Assembly (NCBI RefSeq): GCF_035818615.1
Contig: NZ_JAYKZY010000003.1
Location: 1-64,000 of the forward strand
Direction: 5' to 3'
DNA: 64,000 nucleotides
Source: Sphingobium sp. CR2-8
Lineage (GTDB): Bacteria > Pseudomonadota > Alphaproteobacteria > Sphingomonadales > Sphingomonadaceae
Part shown: piece after piece, positions 32,713 through 42,134 of the stretch
How the letters are laid out: every line of letters begins with the position of its first letter
Position numbering within the stretch: position 1 is the first letter of the stretch
The notes under the pieces: model-generated
What the model was told of the DNA's origin: nothing
The model's database searches: none
What the model saw: only the letters and a program-made list of their open reading frames with translations
Translations under genes and position numbers: made by a program

Positions 32713-33975
32713 CTATCGAGCGACCGGGATTTCCTTGATTTTCGTCGTCCAAGCCGGACTTTTCTGCGAGCGTTTAGTATCGAAGGAACGGGCACCACTT
32801 CCCTGAGCCGCCAGGACTATGGTGTTGCGGCCGAAACGCGCGTTGATCCCATCCATCGCGGCCAACAGTCCGGGAGCCTTGGGGTCGGGCACGGCGAAAA
32901 GGTCTGTCTGTCCCTTTCCTTCCGGCGTCAGATCCTCAAGCAACACGCCGCACTTGTTATAGACCCCTCCAGGCTGAAACATCGCATCCATCATCTTCCC
33001 CGCGATCCCGACGATCACGCGCGGATCGTTAGTCGGCGGTGAGAGGCGAGTTGTTCGCGAGGCCGACGGCGGGTTAGGCCGATAGCGTGAACCATGCGCA
33101 AAGGCGATCAAGCGCCCCGCAGCCAGACCCTGCGCTCGTATCTTTTCGGCGGCGCGGGCGGCGCGGCGCGCCATCGCCTCACGCAGTTCTGCCGGATCGG
33201 TGATGGGTTCGCCGAATTGGCGTGTGACGGCCGTTGCCTTCAGTGGCTCTGGCGCGATCTTGAAATCGTCGCACTCGACGCCGCCCAGCTCGCGGACGAG
33301 ACGTTCCAGCACCACCGTACCGACATCGCGAGCAACAGCCGGTGGCAACGCGGCCAGGTCAGCGGTCGTTCTAACACCCAGCGTGCGCAAACGCGCTTCC
33401 AGTGCCCCTCCGACGCCCCATACTTCCCCGACTGGCCAGTTCTCGAACAGGCGTCTGCGTAGTTCGACATCATGAAGGTCTACAACCCCGCCCCATATTT
33501 TTTCGCTAGCCTTCGCGAGTGCGTTGGCGACCTTCGAGAGCGTGCGCGTCGGGCCGAGGCCGATCCGGGTTGGGAGGCCTACGGAACGGGCGATGTCGTC
33601 ACGAACCAGGTGTGCCATCTTCACGTTCCCCAAGCCGTTCGGCAGTGCAGGCAAGCGGAAAAAGCTTTCGTCGATTGAATAGATTTCCATCACGTCAGCA
33701 TGGTCGGCGATCACTGCGTTGAAGCGCCGATTCAGATCTGCATATAGTTCGTAATTGCTCGACCGGATCTGGATGCCGTGGCGCTTGATCCGGTCGCGCA
33801 TTTTGAAGACTGGATCGCCCATGCGGACGTGAAGCGCCTTGGCCTCCTCGCTACGCGCGATGGCACATCCGTCATTGTTCGACAGGACGATGACTGGCAC
33901 GCCGCGTAGCGTCGGATCGAACAGCCGCTCCGCGCTCACGTAGAAGTTGGATATATCGACGATGGCCCAAGACAT
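32713..33975 (-). CDS. umuC: UmuC-like Y-family DNA polymerase (Pol V catalytic subunit)
   Basis: Translesion polymerase subunit. Starting at the ATG at 33975 (MSWAIVDISNFYVSAERLFD), the 420-residue protein has the Y-family metal residues in VDISNFYVSAE and IYSIDESFF. It also has the thumb/little-finger region and the C-terminal UmuC segment (GLLAAMDGINARFGRNTIVL). It lies four bases after umuD. Plasmid umuDC operons increase damage tolerance and mutation in the host. Confidence 0.93.
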   Translation of the reverse strand: MSWAIVDISNFYVSAERLFDPTLRGVPVIVLSNNDGCAIARSEEAKALHVRMGDPVFKMRDRIKRHGIQIRSSNYELYADLNRRFNAVIADHADVMEIYSIDESFFRLPALPNGLGNVKMAHLVRDDIARSVGLPTRIGLGPTRTLSKVANALAKASEKIWGGVVDLHDVELRRRLFENWPVGEVWGVGGALEARLRTLGVRTTADLAALPPAVARDVGTVVLERLVRELGGVECDDFKIAPEPLKATAVTRQFGEPITDPAELREAMARRAARAAEKIRAQGLAAGRLIAFAHGSRYRPNPPSASRTTRLSPPTNDPRVIVGIAGKMMDAMFQPGGVYNKCGVLLEDLTPEGKGQTDLFAVPDPKAPGLLAAMDGINARFGRNTIVLAAQGSGARSFDTKRSQKSPAWTTKIKEIPVAR

Positions 33976-33979
33976 GCGC

Positions 33980-34411
33980 CTATCGCCGGTAGTCGCGGAC
34001 GCCGGTTCGCACGACACCCCATATTTCAACACCATCTGCTGGCGTCGGCTCATAGCATTGCAGGCTATTGCGGGCTTCAAGGAGCATGGTGCCGCGGCGG
34101 GAAGTAAGCTGGCGGCAGACAAATCCACCATCGACGATCGCGATCACGATATGCCCCTCAACGGGGCGAGTGTCCCGATCGACGACCACGACATCATTAT
34201 CGTTGATGCCGGCGTCGATCATGCTGCTGCCGCTGATACGGAACACGAAACTCGCGGCCCGATCGAGCCGAAGCAGCTCGATCAGGCTTATCGCGTCATC
34301 CTCCCAGTCTTGGGCGGGGCTTGGAAAGCCGGCTCCTGCCGCTCCAACAATGCGAAGGACGGTTCCCTTCGGCACAGCGGCAAGCGGGACCGGCTGCATC
34401 GTCGGCAGCAT
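33980..34411 (-). CDS. umuD: UmuD-like protein with Arg in place of the catalytic Lys
   Basis: A 143-residue LexA/UmuD-fold protein. The cleavage-region start (GAGFPSPAQDW) and the nucleophile (SGSSMIDAGI, Ser63) are present. In the strand where UmuD has FTVKKL with the catalytic Lys97, this protein reads FVCRQL, so Arg100 takes the Lys place. The codon is CGC, not a near-miss read of AAG or AAA. RecA-aided self-cleavage may be lost or altered. It is coupled with umuC and has its own SOS-like promoter. Confidence 0.88.
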   Translation of the reverse strand: MLPTMQPVPLAAVPKGTVLRIVGAAGAGFPSPAQDWEDDAISLIELLRLDRAASFVFRISGSSMIDAGINDNDVVVVDRDTRPVEGHIVIAIVDGGFVCRQLTSRRGTMLLEARNSLQCYEPTPADGVEIWGVVRTGVRDYRR

Positions 34412-34431
34412 GTATGATTCCCTTCGCGTCT

Positions 34432-34462
34432 ATTATAGCGCGAAATGGAACAAAAGGTGAAA
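34432..34462 (-). promoter_or_regulatory. umuDC promoter with LexA-like box
   Basis: On the minus strand: -35 TTCACC (34456-34461), 18-base spacer, -10 TATAAT (34432-34437), upstream of the umuD ATG at 34411. An imperfect alphaproteobacterial LexA box (consensus GTTC-N7-GTTC) reads TTTC-N7-GTTC at 34448-34462 and overlaps the -35. This fits SOS control. Confidence 0.6.
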
Positions 34463-34485
34463 ATGTTTGATTTCGGGCGGACCCA

Positions 34486-36917
34486 TTATCCTGATGAGAA
34501 GTCTGCTCGGAGCCAGTAATCCAAGGGCTGGAGGGTGGGAAGTTTGCCCTCCCCTGACTTAATTGGCTCCCTATCCCCTGCGGCGACGAGCTGGTGCTCG
34601 TGGGGAACTAGCCACGGGTGGATGGTGTCCCAAGCCAATTCCGCTAGCCGTATCGAGCGAGTGGCTATGAACGCTTCATCCCACGGGCCTGTAAAACCGC
34701 TGATTGATTGGCACATAGGCAGATATGAGGATTTTCTACCAACTCGGCCGCTCTTTTCCCGGGATTAAAACCAATTGCCTGACCGTCGGAGATCGCCCGT
34801 CTAGCTTTGGCAGCCGTATTGGCACCAAACATACGATAGAGAATGCGTTTCTGATCCCATCCGCGATTGGCCAAGATGTCGTTTTCGACCGAGGGAATCA
34901 GGACAAAATTTCCAAGGCGCTGAACGGTACGGCGCTCTGCGTAAACATCAACAGGCCATCCCGGGCTGTTAGCCGAGTCTGGAGCCACATGCTCAACGGT
35001 CAGAGTATCGTCGTCATCCCATTGATCCCGCGTCAGTAAATTATTGGTCCCGCGGCGTGCCTTCGCGATCAACCCTGGAGCATCATCATCCGGCGCCGCG
35101 TCATGCGAGGCAGCGAACAGAAGAAATCGCGTTACCGATTGGCCAGTCTTGTAAATGGCTGTAACACTGGTGTCTCGAACCCAAGTATCACGGTCCAGTC
35201 CTTCGGCATCCAGCTTAGCTTGCAACGCCATTCGAAGATTTAGGATCGAAACGGCCCCCCCTGTTTGTCGACCTAATGCGGCGCCCCCACCAATCCCGCG
35301 AGACATCAGTTCACGATAGACGCTATCGATGTTTGCCGTGCCTCCTTTGGCGGCACGCCAGAGCATGGAGAAGGCGGCAACTGCCTTAATCGCGGCGAAA
35401 AAGTCGCTGGCAGCTGCGTCCTTTTGAGCTGCGCCAGCAGTCTCAAAGGCCGCGTGGAAGCGAGACAGAGGCGCGAGGACAATATCGTGTCGGATTGTGC
35501 GTAACGCTTCAAAGCAAAACTCGGCTACCGGGTCTCGGCGAGCTGGGTCTGACAGTAGTTGCGGATTTCGACGCGGTCGGGGCCTCCACGCGGCACCGAT
35601 GAAATCAGCCGTGGCAGCGAGATGCTTGACGAAGGCTAGCTTTGCTGGGCGAGTACGCGCTGCAGCATATTGATCTCTGAGGTATCGGCGCTGATGGCTC
35701 AAATGCTTTTCTAAACGATGGCCATTTTCAGCTAAAGCAAAGGGTATAAGCAGCGAACTTGTTGCTGCCAAACGCTGTTCGGCGTTTTTGAATTGATCAA
35801 GAAAAATATGAACTTTATCAATAGAAGATCTCGATGCAGAAGTAAGATACCTCGCTGATGTCTCAAACTCAACGACCTTTGGTTTAAAGGTTTCAAATGC
35901 TGTCAATGGTTGGCCTGTAGTGTTCAATGACTCGAACATATCAAATGCGTAATCTTCATTACTAGCATCGATAACTGTGGCCGCCATACGAAAATTCACA
36001 TATCTTGCCAAAGCAAGTAGACGAATAGTGCTTGCGGCCTCACTATAGTACTCTTTTTCTTCGTCATACAGTAAAAAAGCGCTCACAAGAGGCGCGGGGA
36101 GATGGGGCCACAATTCTGCAAAGACCGTTTGTGGGCCGTCTACTATTTGCGTGATAGTAGGCACGGACAGTGTCGGGTGATCAGCGGAGGCGAGCTGCTC
36201 GACCTGCTCGGCCAGATTTGTCATCGCGTTGACCAGTGCTTCGTGTCCGTCAATTGCTGATCCGTCTGCGTCGGTACCGTCGTAGACAAAGCCCTCGTAT
36301 TCCTCGTCTGCACGTTGGGCGTTTTGGTCGTGTTGTATGTAAGTCCAGATTAGCTGAGCGATAGGCGAGCTGTATTTTGCATTATGGGCATATCTGGACC
36401 ATCGGTCTTCAATAGCGCGGACCATGCGGGGGTAGAGGCGGTTAAGCTCGTTGGATCGGCGCCCTTCGAACTGGAACGTTTTTGCAAGATCATCGAGAAA
36501 ATCAGCTGCATCGTCCTTGATCGCGAGAACCGCAGGATCGTCAGAACCGTCCATTTCGGCGACGAGTTGGCTTAAACGCTCATGAAAGATGATGTTAAGA
36601 ATGATGACCGTACAGAGGCGCTGCTGCCCGTCGATGATTGTGACTACACGTCGTGGTAGTTCGCGGTCCAAGGGTGGAGGTGCCGCGACCAGCGTGTTGC
36701 CTTCAACAATGATAATTGAACCGAGGAACCTGATTGAGCTGGCGTCCTCGACGAGGCGCTCAAGCCCAAGTGTTGCATCCTCAAGCAGTCGGCCGACATG
36801 TCCGCTGTCCCAGGCATATCCACGTTGATAAGATGGGACAAAACATCCTTGTCCCTCAATGGTCAGAAAATCGTACACACTCTGAGATTCTGCGTTGAAA
36901 ATTTGAGTGATGTTCAT
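34486..36917 (-). CDS. sspE: SspE-like phosphorothioation-sensing nuclease (DUF262 + DUF1524), C-terminal frame broken
   Basis: Restriction effector of an Ssp system, also of the GmrSD class. From the ATG at 36917 (MNITQIFNAESQSVYDFLTI), the DUF262 domain has SYQRGYAW, FLGSIIIVE and IIDGQQRLCTVI (the DGQQR NTPase motif). The DUF1524 HNH domain near the end has LTVEHVAPDSAN and LGNFVLIPSVENDIL. The literal frame stops at 34665 after GFNPGKRAAEL and an unrelated tail. Another frame to 34486 carries the natural C-terminus (KSSYLPMCQSISGFTGPWDE, IATRSIRLAELAWDTIHPW). One added A in the AAAA run near 34760 would restore it. In known systems SspE nicks phage DNA when host DNA carries phosphorothioates. 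Confidence 0.82.
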
Positions 36918-37000
36918 CGGCAACGCAGGCTCTCCTGGCACGGGAGAACGCGGCCTTGGTCTCCCTAGGCCGTGAGCTTAACGATGGGCATCAATCAGCG

Positions 37001-37014
37001 CCAGCCTATAGGCT
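37001..37014. terminator. short palindrome between sspD and sspE
   Basis: CAGCCTATAGGCTG, a perfect 14-bp dyad in the 111-base gap between the sspD stop and the sspE start. It may be an operator or weak attenuator that separates sspE expression from sspABCD. Confidence 0.3.
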
Positions 37015-37028
37015 GACCCCTACCGCAA

Positions 37029-37868
37029 CTACTTGTGGCAGATTACGCAGCCACTTGCTGCCTCATCGACCCCATAGACATCGTCAATCGTGTCACTCAT
37101 TGGACCCGCTAACGGGTTGATCGGACGCCGTTTCCGCAACCGTTCGAGGCGCTTTTCGTAATCTTTTTCTATCGCATCGACCCTTTTCGGTTCGATCAGC
37201 TCAGTAAGACTTTCGCCCTGGCTCCAAGTAAACGGCGACCCACCTTCAAGCGCCGTCTTTTCATAAGCAACAGCTTTTTGAAACTCGCCTGGATGATGCT
37301 TAGCTAGCCTAACCCATTCAATTTTCTGCTGAAAGAAGCAAAAAGTGCATCCCGATCGGGACCGCCAGCTATAATATTCCGGTTCCCCTACGTCAGCGTT
37401 CTCGAGCAGCTCAATCACGCCAGCGCGGTCAATCCCGGCATCGCGAAGTGGTAGATGCACAAGCATGTTCTCATGTGTCGCCTGATAGCCTTCGCGGGAC
37501 GGCTCATCTGCACGGATTGCTACATAGGAGTGAATCGTCGTCCCGGCCTCCAGTGCCGGCCTGATCCAGTGCTCCAATGGGCGCAGTTTTAGCTGCCTTG
37601 TGCACCACCTTGTACGCGGCGAAGGCAGAAAGTTTCCATATTCATCAAGCCAGAAATCAAAGTCACGGTCTGGGTTGAGCCGCTTGATCGGCTTACCCAA
37701 GAAGCCTTCAAGCCGATCAAGGAAGGAATATACCTCGGGCAGCTCCTTTCCCGTGTCCGTGAAGAAATACTCAATGGGCAAATCAGGGCGATGCTGACGC
37801 ATGTAGACTGCCAGGGCGGCGCTATCTCGCCCGCCAGAGATACCCAAGATATGGCGTTCTTGCGTCAT
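37029..37868 (-). CDS. sspD: SspD-like PAPS-reductase-family protein
   Basis: ATP-pyrophosphatase-fold enzyme that activates DNA for sulfur insertion in phosphorothioation. The 279-residue protein has the PP-loop SGGRDSAALAVY (residues 11-22), FFTDTGKELPEVYSFLDRL, and PRTRWCTRQLKLRPLEHWI. It also has two Cys pairs (SGCTFCFFQQ and SGCVICHK) that may bind an Fe-S cluster or zinc. It overlaps sspC by four bases and is the last gene of the sspABCD run. DndC is its counterpart in Dnd systems. Confidence 0.85.
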   Translation of the reverse strand: MTQERHILGISGGRDSAALAVYMRQHRPDLPIEYFFTDTGKELPEVYSFLDRLEGFLGKPIKRLNPDRDFDFWLDEYGNFLPSPRTRWCTRQLKLRPLEHWIRPALEAGTTIHSYVAIRADEPSREGYQATHENMLVHLPLRDAGIDRAGVIELLENADVGEPEYYSWRSRSGCTFCFFQQKIEWVRLAKHHPGEFQKAVAYEKTALEGGSPFTWSQGESLTELIEPKRVDAIEKDYEKRLERLRKRRPINPLAGPMSDTIDDVYGVDEAASGCVICHK

Positions 37869-40800
37869 GCAGCCTCCATATCCTGATCGGCCGCCAACGT
37901 AGCGACGGCGCGGGCCAGCGCGGCCATTCGTACCCGATCAAGACCATCCTTTTTGCGCAGCGTCTTCAGAACGATCTCTGCCAGAAGCGCGGCATCTGCC
38001 TTCTCCGCTTCGGTCAAAACGAAAGACTGAAGAAGGGGGGGCGTGCGAGGATCTACCCCCACAACCAAAGCGAGCGCTTCGGTATTGGAACGCCGATCCC
38101 GAACCACGGCTAGGGCCTCCAACTCCCGGAACTGGCGACCGAAACGGGCCATCTGCAGCAATGCCTGCTCTCGATCGCGGTCAGACCACCCGTGGGCAGG
38201 CTTGTGGACGAGCACGCTTGCCACCCCTTCAATGTCACCCTCCCCGCCTTCGAACGCTGCTGCCCGCATCGCAAACCCTTCAAATGCATAATCATTTGTG
38301 AGGTCTTTGATCGACGCGGCCCGTTCTTGTGCTCCGAGGAAGGTGACAGGATCGACGGCCAGAGCTTTTGCTAAGGTGGTCCGTAGATGTGCTAGGAGCG
38401 TTGGATAAGCCTGAGCCGCCTCTTCAAGGGCATCTATCACTAGTTGAGACGTGAGGCGTTCTCCTAGAGCTTGGGGCAGCGCCTCAAACAATAGAGCTTC
38501 CGGATCACGGGCTTTCAGCACCACGCTACGCACCTTCTTTGCGTCGGCAGATACCGTGTCAGTTCGCTGAGCGTAGACGGTAAGCCCTTTGAACCTTTGA
38601 AAGAGTGCCTGTGCCACGGGGAGGGACGAGCTGCCTCCTTCAAGGCCAAAGTGACGTGCTAAATCGCTCAGGAATGCCGCCTCTTTGGTGGACCGATCAA
38701 CCCGCTTTATGCGGATCTCAGCAGGCTTCTGAAGCAGCTTATCTACAAAAACGTCATCGAATTCGGTCTGAAATACGCCATCCAGATAGACGGCGAGATG
38801 ATCTCGGTTGGCCAGCAAAATCGCTAGAGCCAGAACCGGCATGATCCCAGCTTTCATTCCGAAAGGAGGGCGCGCCCACACCGCATAGGCTTCAGCCAGA
38901 GAGATTTCTGAAGCATCCGCTAGGATGGACCAGGCTGCCTTGAGCGTTGGTCCGTCCGAATCCGCCTGTGGCTCACGGAAGTCAAAGTGACCCTTCTTGT
39001 CAGCGCAATGGATGCCGAAGGGCTTCAGCACAGTCAGGTACAGGCCCATCTCTGCTGGGAAGCCCTCAAAGCCAAGGTTTGGCTCATGAGGGTTCCGAAC
39101 CATTGCGTAGCCAAGTTCCCGCAACGCCGCCATCGCACTTGAGGACGGACGGTCGCGCTGAAGAAGCTCACTATGGAGTACGGGAGCTTGGGAGTACGCC
39201 GTATCAGCCAGAGCGGTAGCAATGATGGAAACTGGCTCTCGCAGCGATTTCGGGGGAGCAGATGCAAGCCACCACCGAGCCCGGTTTAAGGCTGCTTCCA
39301 ACTCACGGTGCAGAACGTCAACGCTGCCCGCCCGTCGAGCCGCGATTTCACGCCGGGCAATCCTGTCCCCTTCAAGCTGGGGATGGTCCCTAAACACCCG
39401 CTCAACGGCGAACAGGTCCGATGCGCTCGATCGAAGGGTGTGGCTATTCGCTGCCCCGGCGATTGCCGCGACAACACCAGCTTTGTGAAGCTGCTTCGCG
39501 ATCGCTTTGCAGCGACTATCAACATCGGAAGCCTCCAGCGAGCCGTCATTAAGGGCGAGAATGAGCATTCCGCTCCCTCGGCTCCGGCGAGCTGTCAAAC
39601 GTGCCGCCAGGTCAACAGCCGCATGTTCGCGGCCGAGAAGATAGACGACAACCTCAAATGTTCTGAGGGCACCAGTTTTGAAATAGTGCCGCTTCGCTGT
39701 TGCGAAGCCAAGTCCGACCCGCTCAGGGATCAACGCAAGCTCCTCTGAATCCAGCGGGGCAGTTGCGCGGGCGATAGCGTCTTCGAGATCGAAGTCGCTG
39801 CCCGCAAACAGAGCATAGCCGCCAAGCCGGGGCTGCCTAATCAAGACGGCCCATTCAACTAGATCGCTGATTGCCTCAGCGCGTTCAGCTGCACTTATGT
39901 TTGGTATGGCCGCTGAAAAAACGTCGTCGGCAAGCGCGAGACCTGATCCGTTACGGAAAAACTCAATAACTGCCGCCGCTTTTGTAAGGCGAACGTGAAG
40001 AGAATTACCTTTAGCGGCAGCTCGCTCTATTGCTTCAAACGCTAGGCTAAAGCGATTGCCGTCACTTCCATTCGATAGAGCCATCCCGAAATTAGAGGCG
40101 AGATAGTCCCATAGACTATCTGGATCATAGGTTTCGTCGAGGCTGCTCGTCGTTTCTAAGAAGTTTTGAAATCCGTGGGGCTCAGCGGAGCTAAGAAAAC
40201 CAAAGACGCTGCGCTCATTCTGCGCGAAGCGTTGTCGGGAAACCGGCCCTAAAAGCAGTGATGTCACTGGGTTTAGGGGCCACGTCGCTGCAAGAGCCGC
40301 CGACAATATCGCTACGTCAGTCGGCTTCCGGTGTGCGATCGCTGTGGCAACAAGATTTGCCTGCTCATTAGCGGATTTCGGTCGATGGGTGCTGGTGATC
40401 GCATTGCCCAGCAGCGTCACGGTTTCGTCAGCGCCGGCCAGAAAGGGAATATCCTGATATCTGCCTTGCACCTTCGCCCATTCCTGGCGGGCGTCGCGGC
40501 TTGCCCGCGCGACATATTGGTCGAAGGCTTGGTGTAGAATTCCAATGACGACGAGCCTGCCTTGGGAACGCGCACTCAGCTCTGCCAAGTCTTGCAGAAG
40601 GTGGATGTCTCCTCCGGCAGACGCCTCATGTTCGAGCAGCTTTCCGAGCTCGTCGAGGATTAGGAAAATGCCGCTGCGCTTTGCGCTTGCTGCCGTCATT
40701 AGGGCTTCAATCAGAGCGGCATCGCTCGATACAGCTCGGCTATAGACAGCCTTGCTCCATCGAAGAGCGGCTGAGGCCGCATCCGCAATGGTCTGCCGCA

Positions 40801-41170
40801 AGCCCATGCGGCTGCCGGTAACTGCGACGATAGCCCAAGGCCCATTCGCTTCGGGAAACGCCTTGGCAAATTCTGCAGTTAGATCGGGGCCGGCAATGTC
40901 CCTAGCGATTGCCCTGTTTTCGGGATGCCCAGCAACAAGATTGGCGACAAGCAACGCAGCGCTTGATTTTCCTCCGCCGTATGGCCCCGTCCATGTGAAA
41001 GCCCCTTGCTGACTGTCAATTTGGCTTGCCGTCAGTGTTTCGAGGGCCTTTGTGACACTCGCTTGCATGACATAGCCCACCAATGGCGGCGTGCCCTGCA
41101 AATCTGCATCTAGGCGTGCGGATCTGGCGAACCGCCGATTGATTTCTACCGTTTGGGAAAGGAGCTTCAT
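37865..41170 (-). CDS. sspC: SspC-like large P-loop ATPase
   Basis: A 1101-residue protein with an N-terminal AAA-like domain: Walker A GPYGGGKS at residues 62-69 and Walker B GIFLILDELGKLLEHEA near 170. A long helical region without known motifs follows. In Ssp systems the SspC ATPase works with SspB and SspD in sequence-specific sulfur insertion on one strand. The gene is coupled to both neighbours (overlaps of four bases each side), which supports one complex. Similarity to BrxC/PglY-like ATPases exists at the level of the P-loop region, but the gene set fits Ssp better. Confidence 0.8.
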   Translation of the reverse strand: MKLLSQTVEINRRFARSARLDADLQGTPPLVGYVMQASVTKALETLTASQIDSQQGAFTWTGPYGGGKSSAALLVANLVAGHPENRAIARDIAGPDLTAEFAKAFPEANGPWAIVAVTGSRMGLRQTIADAASAALRWSKAVYSRAVSSDAALIEALMTAASAKRSGIFLILDELGKLLEHEASAGGDIHLLQDLAELSARSQGRLVVIGILHQAFDQYVARASRDARQEWAKVQGRYQDIPFLAGADETVTLLGNAITSTHRPKSANEQANLVATAIAHRKPTDVAILSAALAATWPLNPVTSLLLGPVSRQRFAQNERSVFGFLSSAEPHGFQNFLETTSSLDETYDPDSLWDYLASNFGMALSNGSDGNRFSLAFEAIERAAAKGNSLHVRLTKAAAVIEFFRNGSGLALADDVFSAAIPNISAAERAEAISDLVEWAVLIRQPRLGGYALFAGSDFDLEDAIARATAPLDSEELALIPERVGLGFATAKRHYFKTGALRTFEVVVYLLGREHAAVDLAARLTARRSRGSGMLILALNDGSLEASDVDSRCKAIAKQLHKAGVVAAIAGAANSHTLRSSASDLFAVERVFRDHPQLEGDRIARREIAARRAGSVDVLHRELEAALNRARWWLASAPPKSLREPVSIIATALADTAYSQAPVLHSELLQRDRPSSSAMAALRELGYAMVRNPHEPNLGFEGFPAEMGLYLTVLKPFGIHCADKKGHFDFREPQADSDGPTLKAAWSILADASEISLAEAYAVWARPPFGMKAGIMPVLALAILLANRDHLAVYLDGVFQTEFDDVFVDKLLQKPAEIRIKRVDRSTKEAAFLSDLARHFGLEGGSSSLPVAQALFQRFKGLTVYAQRTDTVSADAKKVRSVVLKARDPEALLFEALPQALGERLTSQLVIDALEEAAQAYPTLLAHLRTTLAKALAVDPVTFLGAQERAASIKDLTNDYAFEGFAMRAAAFEGGEGDIEGVASVLVHKPAHGWSDRDREQALLQMARFGRQFRELEALAVVRDRRSNTEALALVVGVDPRTPPLLQSFVLTEAEKADAALLAEIVLKTLRKKDGLDRVRMAALARAVATLAADQDMEAA

Positions 41171-42090
41171 GCGGCAATCTGCTCATTAGACATGTACCCA
41201 TAAGCATGGGCGATAAGGTTCATAGGTTCGACATCATCAAGCCGCTGGATTTGGCGAAGACCGGCGGTATCCGTCCAGCGCCAAGCGCCTCCCGTCACGT
41301 CATCGATTCCCATAAGCCGTGTGATGACGCTATCTTCGTCGAGTTTGAAAACGCGGCCCGGCGATCCCGGCGCATAACAAACCTGCTCAGCGGTGATCGC
41401 GGTCGAGCCGCCTTTAGCTTCCCAGAATTCTGCAAGCGCATAGGCAAATATGCCATCGGGCAACGTCGGTTTCGGTCCACGCACGAACTCGTGCCAGCCC
41501 CCGACCCGAGCCTCGCGGATCAGACCCAACTCAGCCAGTAGGGGTTCAGCAGCATCATCACCAGCGACGCCACCGCGGCGCACATAACTGCGCAGGAAAA
41601 CCTCAACGTCCCGCTTGAGCGTGTTGGCAGTAGCCCTCCAGCCTCTGGCTTTAACAAGAGCCAGCAGCTCATCAATCAGGTTGCCGGTGTCAAATTCAAT
41701 CGCTGACAGGACATTGAATGCAAAATAAGCGGTAGTGGTCCACTCCGGATTACTCGCCACGTTCCAATGAGCTAGCCAGACTGTTGCGGGCCTTTCAAGA
41801 TAGGGGTCAAACCCGTCGTCGGCCAGAACGGCATCACCAAGCCTACTGGGGCGGATAATGCGATCTTCTTCCGCTAAAAATGCAGTGGCCAAACCCCAAT
41901 AGCGCATGGACACAGCCATGTTGCGACCAACGCCAAAGCGTGCGATAGCTGATTGTTCCTGGAATGTTCCAGAGGGTGCACCCTGCCGAACGGCATCATA
42001 CGCCTTCTTAAGCCACAGAAGGCGAAGGGGAAATGTCTCGTGGCCGGCGAATTGGCCACGGACGTCTGAATCGGACAGCGCATGCTTCAT
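41167..42090 (-). CDS. sspB: SspB-like DUF4007 protein (single-strand nicking subunit)
   Basis: A 307-residue DUF4007 protein. The signature is GQFAGHETFPLRLLWLKKAY, then FGVGRNMAVSMRYWGLATAF near the N-terminus, and LNPY-like WLAHWNVAS further on. DUF4007 marks SspB, which nicks DNA before sulfur is built in. It starts 44 bases after sspA and overlaps sspC (ATGA). The combination of cysteine desulfurase, DUF4007, ATPase and PAPS-reductase in this order is diagnostic for sspABCD. Confidence 0.85.
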   Translation of the reverse strand: MKHALSDSDVRGQFAGHETFPLRLLWLKKAYDAVRQGAPSGTFQEQSAIARFGVGRNMAVSMRYWGLATAFLAEEDRIIRPSRLGDAVLADDGFDPYLERPATVWLAHWNVASNPEWTTTAYFAFNVLSAIEFDTGNLIDELLALVKARGWRATANTLKRDVEVFLRSYVRRGGVAGDDAAEPLLAELGLIREARVGGWHEFVRGPKPTLPDGIFAYALAEFWEAKGGSTAITAEQVCYAPGSPGRVFKLDEDSVITRLMGIDDVTGGAWRWTDTAGLRQIQRLDDVEPMNLIAHAYGYMSNEQIAA

Positions 42091-42134
42091 TCCATCCGAT
42101 TACATCCTACTGGCGAGTTCGTCCAGTGGGCGGG

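Noticed and set aside
37865..41170. BREX BrxC or Pgl system
   Set aside because: The large P-loop ATPase invites this, but no PglX methylase, PglZ or Lon-like gene is present; cysteine desulfurase, DUF4007 and PAPS-reductase neighbours fit Ssp.
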